This document shows, in pieces, positions 46,408-57,101 of a stretch of 64,000 bases of DNA. The DNA is from Zea mays. Lineage: Eukaryota > Streptophyta > Magnoliopsida > Poales > Poaceae. Below the pieces are notes generated by a model. The model searched no databases and had not been told where the DNA came from. It saw only the letters and a list, made by a program, of their open reading frames with translations. Location of the stretch: assembly GCF_902167145.1 (NCBI RefSeq), contig NC_050097.1:169166923-169230922 (forward strand), given 5' to 3'. The position numbers and the translations under genes were made by a program. Each line of letters opens with the position of its first letter. The stretch's first letter is position 1.

Positions 46408-49400
46408 ATGTCTGAAGACAAAAAAGTTACTGCTGAGACGAAGCTGAGCGAGGAGGAGAAGCTCCTTGAGGAGAAAACTGCTGGATTTATCGAGTCAATT
46501 GCAAAAACAAACACAAAAAAGATAACTAAAGAGATATTAGAAGGCTTGTCTGAAGATACTGATGATAGCGACATCTATGATGTGGAGAGTGGTGGCGAAG
46601 ACTCTGAAGATCGTCCTTGGCGACCAAGTCATGCAGTCTTGGGGAAATCAACTATCAAACAAAGTCATCTTGATAATATGAGAGGAAGGTACTTTCGAGA
46701 TATGTCTATTGTGAGGGCTGACGTAGACAGAGCCGTTCCTGCTCCTGAAGAAAATGAAGTTGTAATCTACCGAAGTTTCTTCAAAGCTAGACTTCGGTTC
46801 CCATTAAGCAGATTTGTGGTTGAAGTTTTAAAGATATATCAGATTTTTCTTCACCAGATTACTCCTGAAGCAATTATCAGAATGGGGATCTTCGTCTAGG
46901 CTGTGAGAAGTCAAGGTCTGGAGCCAAGTGCAAAATGTTTTTGCAGTATGCATGAACTTTCCTATGAGACAAAACCTTGGGGTAAGGAACAATATCATAA
47001 CAATTTTGGTGGCTATAGCTTCGTTGCTCGTACTGGCTCAAGCTACCCAGTGCCAACTTTTTGGAAGAGGTGGCCGGGGGCCTGGATGGAAGAGTGGTTT
47101 TATGTAAAAAATGATTTGAAGGCGAGAGAAGATATTAAAGAGATCATCATGCGACCAATCTGGTCCCGGTTCGGCCTCCACAAACCAAAGGTAGAGATTG
47201 ATGAGGCAGCCGAAGCATGCCAAAGGGCCTTCAGCACAGTTTGCGCTTTTATCGGGACGAGAGATTTAGTTCAAGAACATGTAGCCTACAGGATATGGCC
47301 ATTGATAGACAGCTGGGAAATGCCAAAAGAGACCATCAACAACCCTAGCGAAGATGGTTTAGTTCGATTGAAATATACCTTCAGGTTTGGAGACCAATTT
47401 ATCGAACCATACGATGACTGGCTAAAGTGTGTTGAAAATATAGTGACGAATTACTTGGAGCATACTCCAAGTCTGAAGATAATGCACTCTCTGCGGCCTT
47501 CGGGAGCCGAAAAAAGAAAAGGCTAAATAGAGTTTTTTATGCTATCGGATTCGTGTACCCTGATTATCGCTACCCGCCGTGGGGGCAAAAAAGAAATGGT
47601 GCAACTTCTGGGAAGGCTGCTGCTTCGGCTGCTCCAAGCGAGCCCGCACCGAAGAGGAAAAAGTTGAAGGTCCTTACTCACCGACCGCGCTACATTGAAC
47701 CGGCCATAGTGCCTGAATTTGGCGGTGAAACTTCTTCAGCTATTGAAGCCAAAGGACCTGCTCTTGTGTAGAGGATTGAAGAGCCGACTGCAATGCCGAA
47801 GACTGACAAAATTGAAAAACCGAGAACCGAAGGGATGAAAACATTAGAAGTTCTAAGCCCTTCGGTAGGAGTGGAGGTGCCGAAGACACAAAAAGGTCTA
47901 ACAGCAACCCCCAAGAGAAAAAGGATGGCAGTGTGTTAGATGTGCTGGAGACAATAAAAGCTTCAAGCTCTACTCTAGGAAAAATTTCCAAGGCTTCGAA
48001 AACATAGATTGAAACCGAGACAAAGCTGACCGAAGCCGAAGCTATACTGAGCCAGGCTGACGCCGAAGCTGGGCCTTCAGTGCCCGCCAAGGAGAAATCC
48101 TCGGAAACTGGAGAAAAGGTAGCGGAAGAAGAAGGTATATAACATATTTTGCCTGAAAAAGCTGCCGCTCCTGCTCCCGAAGCGTCTTCGTCAGTCCTTG
48201 ATTATATTATTCGACACGCTTCGGGAAAAAGATTATCTGAAGAAGATATTTTTGAAGCTAAACACTATGCCCGAGAACTGAAATACCCGAAAGGGGCCTT
48301 AGTGTTTAATGGCACAGACGAAGATGACTTCTTATATTGCCTCCTAGACAACAAAGAATTATCTGTCTGCCGGGAGATGGCCAGAAGTATGGGGTTCCCG
48401 AAGCTTGAGGCTGGCCTCTGCGCCATGACGAAGGACGATCTTGCAGATAGCCTTGCATATAACAGTCTGAAGGTACAAAAATTGTGTATTTTGGAGGTTT
48501 ATGAATTTTGAATTATTCTTTTGTTCTTATATTAACCCATTCATTTTTTTCATATAGGGTTTAATACTTAGCAACGCCTTAAGGGCGCAAAAGAATGCCG
48601 AAGACGAGAGTTGCACTATTGCTCTCAACAACCTTCGAACAGAGGTTATCAAGCTGAGGAACGAAGCTTTGGAAAAATACAAAATTTTACTTACATTAGT
48701 GGATAAAGTAAAGGAGAATGAAGCTAACTTCAAAACTGAATCCGAAGCACAAAAGTCTGAGATTGAAGACCTTCGGAAACAGCTATTCGAAGCTAAAGAA
48801 AAATGCGGTCTCGCAGAGGCTAACCGAGATATTAGTGAATATTGGAAGAACTACTTACAAAAAACAGTTGATGAACTTCGCGCATCCAAGGAGAGATGTT
48901 TCAAAAATCCGTGGAGTGCGTGAAGAAAATAAAGAATAGCTTCGCCAACGTGGGCGCCTACTCGAACGAAGATAACTTCATACGGGGCGACCCTGAGGGC
49001 GTCATTGAGTGGATCAGTAATGAAGCCGAAGCTTTTGAGGAGATTTTAAGTGACCGTGGGGACGTCTGTGCATTCTCTGGTGCGAGGGGGGTTGCAGCCG
49101 TTTTGGAGAAGTCAGGTTGTGAGCATGTTAAAACCTTGGCTCAGGCCGAAGCTGCCCTCTGCATTGATGATACAAAGGACCCCTCGGCCGAAGCAAGCTT
49201 AATAGGTGGAAAATTTTTCACTAACATATGGGAAAATGGCGGCCGAGGAATGGCCCATGAAATAATAAAGAAAAACGAAAAAGATATTCATGACACTCGA
49301 GAGTCAATAAAAGCTGCTGAAAAGGCTGCGGAGCTTGAGAGACGAATATGTATTACTTAATGGTTTTTAACTTTGTTGTTTATTTTTGTGACTTCGAACT

Positions 49401-49579
49401 GATTTACGTTTTCTACCGCGGCTGAACTATCTCCTCCCCCAGAGCCCTTCGAGTCACTGGCCGACCGAGAGGCAAAGGAATCAACAGAAATTATTAACAT
49501 GGCCGAAACTATAGTAGACGAAGTCGTTACCCAACTGCTGACCGAAGCTGCAGATAAAATTTTGAAAGAAGAAGAATAG
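46408..49579 (+). pseudogene. Antisense spliced gene of B (PF04195-type N-domain, coiled coil, C-terminal GC-x-H domain)
   Basis: The start is MSEDKKVTAETKLSEEE at 46408. The N-domain matches that of C: FFKARLRFPLSRFVVEVLKI, LHQITPEAIIRMGIFV, then a Trp-rich stretch (FWKRWPGAWMEEWFYVKNDL). After a variable Pro/Lys/Glu-rich region, a phase-0 intron (48473-48557, 85 bp, GT-AG) precedes a coiled coil (NALRAQKNAEDESCT, NLRTEVIKLRNEALEKY). The C-terminal part has GDVCAFSGARGVAAVLEKSGCEH and IWENGGRGMA. A last short exon probably ends EAADKILKEEE at 49579. Stops at 46900 (W to TAG) and 47769 and a frameshift near 47485 break this copy. The function of the family is unknown to me. Confidence 0.76.
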
Positions 49580-50622
49580 CTATTGTAAAAACATTGCTAA
49601 AATGTTAATGTAACATTTGCTGGACTATGCTTGTAATATTTGGTGCTCATGGGTTTTGAATGTAATATATGAATGGTTTTTGTAATTCATTTCTTTTCGA
49701 TGCATGAAACTTTTATGTACATACCGTTTTTGAGCCTTCGGCGAAAAAACACCTTCCCTTCTTTTCATGCTTCGTAAAGAAGAGCTTTTATTCTTCGTAA
49801 AAAATCCTCCAAGCATCGCAAAAACATTAATGCTTCATCAACAATAGATTTTTTCCTCCACATCAGAGCTGATGAAGCTGTATTTCTTCAAAACTTATTT
49901 TGTGCCTTAGCACAATTTCACTTTTTCGAAGCATTCTCCGAAGGTCAACATTGTATCCCCTTCTTGTGCCATTGATGCAATATGATGTATGATGTTATGC
50001 TATGCGAAATGATGTGATGATGTTATGTTATGTTATGCAAAATGATATTTATGCCGAAAAAACACGCTCACACACCCCATAGTGGAATACACAATCTCTT
50101 TGCCGCTTATTTTTCGGCTTCACCACTTATTTTTCGGTGTATCAGCGCCGACTTTTCGCTGTAAGTTCTGCATTCCCTTAGGAACGTCTTTTGAACTTCT
50201 TCGCCTTCTATTTCGGCGGTATTCACGTTGACTTTTCGCGCTTCGCCTTATATTTCGGCGGTATTTGGCTCTGCATTCCCTTTGGAACGACTTTTGAGCA
50301 GAAAACTTACACTGCGCCCCCTTAGGAATGACTTTTTGTAGCTTCGGCAAACTTACGCTGCATTCCTTAGAACGACTTTTTGTAGCTTCGGTGATAGTTG
50401 TAATATGATCTTTAACCCCGCGTTCCCTTAAGAACGACTTTTGTGCTTCAACGACTTTTTGAACTTCATGAATCTATGGAGAAGATATATTTCACTATGA
50501 CAAAAATGAAGCTATTACAAGAAATTGAAAATGGCAAAAGAACTAGGTTTTCAATAATTGTTCCTTATTAAAAAAAGAAAATGACAACGAACGTAAAAAC
50601 TGTTTCGGGGGTAGGATATCTC
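49580..50622. repeat. Minisatellite zone of B between antisense gene and gag
   Basis: Five diverged copies of a core like GCATTCCCTTAGGAACGACT lie at about 50170, 50272, 50313, 50357 and 50425, with CTTCGG-rich spacers. The core is the same as in element E (61230-61465) and related to that of C (7040-7460). From 49580 to 50100 there is AT-rich DNA with TTATG-type simple repeats near 49980-50045. No gene is visible. Confidence 0.75.
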
Positions 50623-50625
50623 TCA

Positions 50626-52149
50626 ATAGATATGCTTCGATTCTGGCACAGTACTGTTGACTGTGCGAGCTTCGGACTCCTCCCTGAAATCTCGCTGCTG
50701 ATGGGTCTGCTGGCTCCCTTCTGGCTGCTGGCTTCGTGAATATACAGGCTGAAGTGGTGGCGGAGGTGGGGGCTGTGGCCAAGATGCCTGTGGCTGACTA
50801 GCCGAAGCAACAGACGCTGCAGGATGGTTACCCACATACTCTGGTATGTAAGGTGAGTGATACGAAGCAGTATGCATGACCTGATTCGGCTCGTTCTGCT
50901 GAGCTTCAGCTTCTGCTATTTCCTTTTGTTTCTGAATGGTGACATGCCACATCCTTGTAGTATGGCCCTTGTACTCACCACAGAATAAGCAATAAATTTT
51001 TCTAGGCTGATCCCCAAACCTTCCTCCGAAGCCCCTAGCGCCCCTGCCTCTTGGAGCTGGCAGCCGGAAAGAGCTTTGTTGTTGCCCCGAAGCTTGCGAG
51101 GAATACTGTGACCTCTGTTGTTGATTTCCTCTGTCATCACTCTGGGTGGAGTGAATCGACCTGACATGCCTTAGGTGGATTCTTCCTCCGAAGCCTCTGG
51201 TCATCTTAGAGAACCTGTAGGCTTCCTCCCTTCTTTGGCGAAAGTCATTGTCGGCCCGGATGTATTCATCCATCTTTTGAAGCAGCTTCTCCAAAGTCTA
51301 TGGAGGCTTTCTAGCAAAATACTGGGCGGTAGGTCCTGGACAAAGCCCCTTAATCATGGCCTCAATGACAATTTCATTGGGCACTGTAGGCGCTTGTGCT
51401 CTCAGGTGCAAGAACCTTCGGACGTATGCTTGGAGATACTCCTCATGGTCTTGCGTGCATTGAAACAAAGCCTGAGCTGTGACTGGCTTCGTCTGAAAGC
51501 CCTGGAAACTTGTTACTAGCATGTCCTTAAGCTTCTGCCATGAAGTAATAGTTCCTGGCCGAAGAGAAGAATACCATGTTTGGGCCACATTCTTAACTGC
51601 CATGACGAAGGACTTGGCCATGACAGTTGCATTGCCTCCGTATGAATATATAGTTGCTTCATAGGTCATCAAAAATTGCTTTGGATCTAAATGTCCATCA
51701 TACATGGGGAGCTGAGGTGGCTTGTATGATGGAGGCCATGGGATAGACTGCAGTTCTGCTGCCAAGGGAGAAGCATCGTCAAAAGTAAAGGTATCATGAT
51801 TAAAATCATCATACCATCCATCCTCTTTGAAGAAGCCTTCTTGGTGAAGCTCCCTATATTGGGGCCTTTGCTCTTGTTCGTCTTGGGCAAGATGGCGTAC
51901 TTCTTTAGTGGCTTCGTCAATCTGCCTTTGAAGATCGGCTAGTCAGGTCATCTTCTCCTTCTTCCTTTGTACTTGTTGATGAAGCATCTCCATGTTTCTG
52001 ATTTCTTGGTCCAACTCCTCCTCCTGGAGTGTTGGACTAGTGGCCTTCCTCTTCTGGCTTCGGGCCTCTTGAAGAGAAAGGGTCTCCTGGTTTGGGTCCA
52101 GTGGCTGCAGAGCGATAGCCCCTGTCGCTGAAGCTTTCTTCGGTGGCAT
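50626..52149 (-). pseudogene. B gag (only sense gene of the element)
   Basis: The start is MPPKKASATGAIALQP at 52149. The Gag core includes IPWPPSYKPPQLPMYDGHLDP, MAKSFVMAVKNVAQTWYSSL and LQAYVRRFLHLRAQAP, followed by a basic RG/Gln-rich segment, a knuckle CLFCGEYKGHTTRMW in which the last Cys is Trp, and a Gln/Pro-rich tail ending PESKHIY. Two nonsense codons interrupt it: TGA near 51943 (probably CGA) and TAG near 51295 (probably CAG). Sequence after gag leads directly to the minisatellite zone; no protease or RT follows. Confidence 0.86.
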
Positions 52150-52189
52150 GACGAAGGTCAGTGCTTGCCGAAGGTGGTCGAAACGGATT

Positions 52190-52208
52190 CACCGAAGGTG
52201 GGCGCCAA
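52190..52208 (-). other. Primer-binding region of B
   Basis: Directly after the LTR, the minus strand reads TTGGCGCCCACCTTCGG. E has the same site with one change. Confidence 0.72.
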
Positions 52209-52877
52209 TGTTGGAGACTTGTTCTCAAATGCTATGAATGAAGAACAAGGCAACATAAAATGTTAAATATTAATGCCCTTCGTCCTTCGAAACATTATTT
52301 CCCTTATGATATAATGATCTTCAGACGAAGGTCATGAAGGACATACCTTCGAACATCGAAGGTATAATGATAATAAAAGAGGCGTGTAAAATACAAAGGA
52401 TAACATAAACAATCATTTAACATTATCAATTCATCTTAATTATCTTGTCATGAGAAAACAGAAACAATATTGAATTACATTTGATACCTTCGGCTTGACA
52501 GACAGCAAAGGTACGAGCGTAATGCAAAGCAAACGCCAAGTCAGCGTGAACAATACGGGGGTACTGTTCATCTATTTATAGGCATGGGACGCAGCCCATG
52601 TGAAATTACATCCATGCCCTTTACATTTGCTAATGTTTATAAGGTAATTCATCAAGGTCTAAATAGCCTTTTCCCCTTTAAGTCGGTTCCCTTCCCTGCT
52701 GTCATGTCGAAGCTCCCTTGCGCGTAGCTTCAGTGCTGCATCAATCTTCGTATTCGTTCGTGCTTCTCCCATTGTGGTTCTGATCCGAGTTCGAAGGTAC
52801 CTGTTCATGTATTACAACTCCGGAAACATTGTTAAATCATGTTTTTGAGGACCTTCGGAAGACGAAGGCCCCCAACA
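52209..52877 (-). repeat. Right LTR of B (5' LTR in element orientation)
   Basis: This 669-bp uninterrupted partner of the left LTR has CCTATAAATAG on the minus strand near 52580. Its sequence GAAGACGAAGGCCCCC at about 52858-52873 is the pre-insertion CACTA target. Its downstream part resembles the E LTR (shared TTCATAGCA-TTGAGAAC and GTCTCCAACA). Confidence 0.92.
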
Positions 52878-55698
52878 TCGGATATAATCAGATTTTCATG
52901 GCCAAAGAAGATGCGTCTAAAACAACCTTTATATGTCTAGGCTTCATTGGTTTATTTGAGTGGGTTGTCATGATATTTGGTTTGAAAAATGCCGGTGCTA
53001 CTTACCAGGGGGATACGAATTTGATCTTTCACGAGATGTTGGGAAACACTGTGGAAGTCTACATTGATGATATTTTAGTAAAATCGACTGAGTTTAGTTC
53101 TCATTTAGCTGATTTGCGCAAAGCCTTTGATAAGATGCGTCGATATGGTTTGAAAATGAACCCACGTAAATGCGCTTTTGGAGTGTCGGCTGGTAAGTTT
53201 TTAGGATTTGTCATCCATGAACATGGTATAGAGATAGACCCTGACTGAATCAAGTCTATTCGGAATGTGGGACCTCCGACCTGTAAGGTCGAAGTGCAGA
53301 AGTTTCTCAGCAAGGTGAATTATTTACGAAGGTTTATTTCTAACCTAGCCGGGAAGATTGATGCCTTCACCCCTATCCTTCGGCTTAACAATGATGCCGA
53401 ATTCGCTTGGGGGGCAGAGCGGCAGGAAGCATTTGATCTCATTAAAAAATACTTGTCTTCGGCTCCCTATTAAAAGCACCACAAGAAGGAGTACCATTCC
53501 GATTATACATTGCAGTTGAAGATAAGGTCATTGGGGCTGTTCTGACACAAGAAACTGAAGGAAAGGAGCATGTAGTGACATATCTAAGTCGGAGGTTGGT
53601 GGATGATGAAATGAGGTACACTTTTATTGAGAAGTTATGCTTATGCATGTTTTATGCATGCACCAAGTGTAGATGTTATTTACTGTCTAGTCATTGCACT
53701 ATTTCTGGTCAAGCCGATGTGATCAAATACATGTTGCATAACCCAATTATAAGTGGTAGAATTGGTAAGTGGGCTTATGCACTCATAGAATATGACTTGG
53801 CCTATGAAACATTGAAATCTATGAGAGGCCAGGTCGTAGCGGATTTTATTGTAGAACATTGGATTAATGATACTCATAAACTAGACATGTCATACCTCAC
53901 TATTACTCCTTGGACTTTATATTTTGATGGATCGGTTTGCAATGAAGGGCAAGGAATTGCATCGTACTTGTTTCACCAAGTGATGTCTCCTTCGACTTCT
54001 CTAGCCGATTGAAAACTTATTGCACTAACAATCAAGCCGAATATGAGGCCCTTTTGTTTGGCTTGGAACTTTTAAATTGTATGGGAGTAAAACATGTGAA
54101 GGCATTTGGTGATTCTCAGCTGGTCGTCCAATAGGTGTTAGAAGAATATTAATGTTTTGATGGTATTCTAAATAGTTACCTTGAAAAATGTTGGGGCATA
54201 ATTCATTCTTTTGATGAATTCAGTATTCGACATATCTCTAGAGTTGAGAATCATAGAGCTAACAATTTGGCACAAGATGCATCAGATTATCAGATAAAGT
54301 GAGGGAGATTTCACAACACTAAAAATCTGATAACCGTTGCAGGGCCAATTCCCCAGTTCGTGGACCGTCTGAGTAAAGACTCCGGACTGTCCGGGGTTAC
54401 CAGGAAAGTTCTCCTAATTGATTTGGCTGATAATGAAGCCGATGCAAGTGATTGGAGGATGCCCATAACTAATTATTTACGAAATCCCAATATCAGGACA
54501 GATAAGAATATTCGGCATACAACTTTCAAGTATGTTTTGATGAGTGATGAACTCTACCGCCGAACAGTCAACGACGTCCTGCTTAAGTGCTTGGGCCCAG
54601 ATGATGCTATATTAGCCATGGCTGAAGTACATGAAGGAATTTGTGGTACCCATCAATTGACTCTAAAGATGAAGTGGTTGTTGCGAAGGTCTGGTTTTTA
54701 TTGGCCTAACATGATAGTTGATTGTTTCAAGTACTACAAAGGATGCCAAGTGTGTCAAAAATTCGACGACCTACAGTTGGTCCCTGCACCGAATTACATC
54801 CTATCATCAAGCCTTGGCCTTTCAGAGGATGGGGATTAGACTTTATAGGAGAAATTCATCCTTCATCATCAAAGGGGCATAAGTTCATGTTAGTTGCCAC
54901 TGACTACTTTACCAAATGGACTGAAGCCGTTGCTCTGAAGAACATGACACACAAGGAGGTAATCGAGTTCATAACTGAGCATATTATTCATAGATTCGGC
55001 ATTCCCCAGAACTTGACTACAGATCAAGGAACTTTTTTATATCAAAAGTGGTACGTGAATTATATAGAATTAAGTTGCTTAATTCATCTCCATATTATGC
55101 TCAGGCCAATGGACATGCCAAGTCTAGTAATAGGACATTGATTAACTTGATAAAAAAGAAGATATCCGATAATCCTAAGCATTGGCATAAGATTTTGTCC
55201 GAAGCTTTATGGGCTCACAGAATATCTAAACATAGTGCTACTAAAGTATCTCCTTTTGAACTTGTCTATGGGCAGGAAGTAGTGTTGCCTGTGGAAATAA
55301 GTTTGAATGCTGTCAGGTTCGCCAGACAAAATGATCTAACCGTCATTGATTATTATAATTCAATGATGGATAATATTGATGAGGTGACCGACAAGAGGGT
55401 GATAGCTTTGGGAGCAATAGAAAAGGACAAGATCATGGTAGCCAGGGCCTACAGCAAGAAGGTCAAAGCAAAGTCATTTCAAGTAGGGGACCTGGTGTGG
55501 AAGACCATTCTGCCTCTAAGGAATAAAGACCGAAAGTTTGGGAAATGGTCGCCAAGCTGGGAGGGTCCTTATAAAGTAAAACAGGTAATGTCTAGTAACG
55601 CCTATTTACTACAAACATTACAAGGCAAGGATTTACCCAAGACTTTGAATGGGCGTTTCCTCAAACAGTACCATCCTAGTATGTGGCAAGATGCCTAA
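52878..55698 (+). pseudogene. A RT C-terminal half, RNase H and integrase
   Basis: RT resumes with YNQIFMAKED and carries the catalytic VEVYIDDILVKS (about 53060). Next come a connection and RNase H (about 53320-53900) and a second RNase H start (TPWTLYFDGSVCNEGQGIA, 53905-53960), suggesting a dual-RNase-H, Tat/Ogre-like element. Integrase (54360-55698) shows the zinc region (HEGICGTH, CQVCQ), the core (GLDFIGEIHP, LTTDQGT, ANGHAKSSNR) and a C-terminal part ending FLKQYHPSMWQDA. Stops at 53247, 53471, 54011, 54133 and frame changes make it non-coding. Confidence 0.86.
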
Positions 55699-55752
55699 GA
55701 GAACTGATGTAATCACATCGAGTTAGTTGCTTTTGGTTTGCTCAGCTCCACC

Positions 55753-55769
55753 AAAAGGCAGGGGGCATA
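55753..55769 (+). other. Polypurine tract of A
   Basis: AAAAGGCAGGGGGCATA lies immediately before the right LTR, about 55 bases after the integrase stop. Confidence 0.75.
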
Positions 55770-56419
55770 TGTTGAGCACTAAATTGAGCGGCGGACTGTC
55801 CGGCCCTGAGGTCGGATGGTCCGCGGTCCGGACGGTCCGCGCCTGTGGGCTGGACGGTCCGCGCGTGCGCAGAACAGATTAGGGTTACGAGTTTTGTGCT
55901 ACGGTTGTTAGCTAGATTCATGGAATTAGTTCGGAAATTAGTTTGTAAAGGGTCCAACCCCCCTCCTATATAAATAGAGAGGTATACGACCTATTTGTAA
56001 TCATCAATCGAATCAATAACACTTTTATATCACATTTATTTCCTGTACAATTAGGAGTAGTTCTAGTCTAGTTCTAGTTTAGCCTCTCAATCCCAAATTC
56101 TCCGCTTCTCTTCGACTCTACGTTGATTAGAGGAGTCTAGGTCGGTCTATTGAGCCTAGACATCACCTATGATCTCTCCTCCCCGACGGGGTCCCTCTCG
56201 GGAGCGAGATCCAGGCGCCGCCGGCGACCTTCGCCGCCCCCTGCGCACGAGCGGACCGTCCGGCCCCAGGGCGTGGACCGTTCGGCCGACAGGCAGGAAA
56301 CCCTAGCCCTGCGCCAGGTCGCGGACCGTCCGGCCCCTGGCCGCGGACCGTCCGCCCCTATGCAGAGAGCACCGCCACTGTTCGTGTTGAGTGATTGGCG
56401 CTTGAAAAAGGTGTCAACA
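55770..56419 (+). repeat. Right (3') LTR of A
   Basis: This 650-bp LTR has TATATAAATAG near 55969 and about eight GGAC-S-GTCC motifs. Two short segments rich in this motif (near 55790-55830 and 56320-56350) are absent from the left LTR. It is followed by CTATG, the diverged duplication, and about 50 bases of host DNA before element E. Confidence 0.88.
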
Positions 56420-56469
56420 CTATGTTATTAAAGCTCATACAAATTGTGCTTGAAATTGAAAACTGTCTT
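56420..56469. other. Short host segment between elements A and E
   Basis: About 50 bases, beginning with the A duplication CTATG and ending GTCTT, which is the presumed left duplication of E. Nothing is encoded. Confidence 0.5.
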
Positions 56470-57055
56470 TGTTGGGCCTGTGCTTCGTCGCCGAAGGTCT
56501 TCTAGGAAGAAGCGGCCTTCGGCTGAAGCTGTTTGTGTAAGATGGCCGAAGGTCCCTCTTCATGAAGCTTCGGTATTACAAACCGACTTAAAGATAGAAT
56601 GACCTTTTAGTCCATAAAGGTCTGAGTCAATGTTGTAAACTTTCATAAGGGGCATACTTGTAATCCCTCACAGGCTGCGCCCTGTGCCTATGAATAGTGA
56701 ACAGTATTCCCTTACTGTTCACGGATTCTGGTAATTGCAACCGCATATTCTGGAATTCAACCTTTTATCAAGGCAGAGGTATTATTGTATTCAATGATTG
56801 GATATATTAAGAAAATATAATATAATTCGTCCATGACTTATTTATCTCTTTTGTACCTTTTATTTTATGTCATCTTGCAATATCTATTGAAATCTTAGTA
56901 CGAAGATCTAAACTTCGTAATTTTACTCTCATCAACCTTCGTCCAAGGCTCATTATCCTCAAGGGAATAATGTTTTATGGACGAAGGACGTTGACATTTA
57001 ACATTTTATGTTGCCTTGTTCTTAATTCATAGCACTTGAGAACGAGTCTCCAACA
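56470..57055 (+). repeat. 5' LTR of E
   Basis: 586 bp, TG...CA. A TATA-like GCCTATGAATAG lies near 56686 where B has GCCTATAAATAG. The last 60 bases closely match the B LTR; the 5' half differs more. Confidence 0.85.
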
Positions 57056-57072
57056 TTGGCACCCACCTCCAG
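57056..57072 (+). other. Primer-binding region of E
   Basis: TTGGCACCCACCTCC follows the LTR; one base differs from the B site in the first 12. Confidence 0.7.
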
Positions 57073-57101
57073 TGAACTCACTTCCACTTTTTGAGCTGAT
57101 G

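Larger units (their letters stand above)
31552..52877 (-). mobile_element. Zeon-like gag-only Gypsy (Tat) retrotransposon B, inserted in A and split by a CACTA element
   Basis: The right LTR (52209-52877) and left LTR (31552-32208 plus 46084-46095) are each 669 bp after the CACTA is removed. They start TGTTGGAGAC and end CCCCCAACA on the plus strand. Flanks CCGGA and TCGGA form the duplication with one change. Transcription is leftward: primer site at 52208, gag (52149-50626), a minisatellite zone, an antisense gene (46408-49579, plus strand) and the left LTR. No RT, RNase H or integrase is present. The LTR start (in element orientation) TGTTGGGGGCCTTCG and the gag-only content fit the Zeon half of the maize Cinful/Zeon group. 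By eye the LTRs differ at about 21 positions (3.1%). Confidence 0.9.
26000..56419 (+). mobile_element. Old Gypsy (Ty3) LTR retrotransposon A, split by element B
   Basis: Paired LTRs (26000-26592 and 55770-56419) start TGCTAAGCAC/TGTTGAGCAC and end AACA; flanks CTCTG and CTATG form a diverged 5-bp duplication. A primer-like TTGGCGACTCCGCTGGGG follows the left LTR at 26598, and a purine tract AAAAGGCAGGGGGCATA precedes the right LTR. Gag, protease, RT, RNase H and integrase are in Ty3 order. The RT is cut at 31551/52878 by element B, and removing B restores the reading LDGNAGYNQIFMAKED. Many stops mark it as long inactive. No antisense gene is present: only about 70 bases separate integrase from the LTR. 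Confidence 0.9.
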
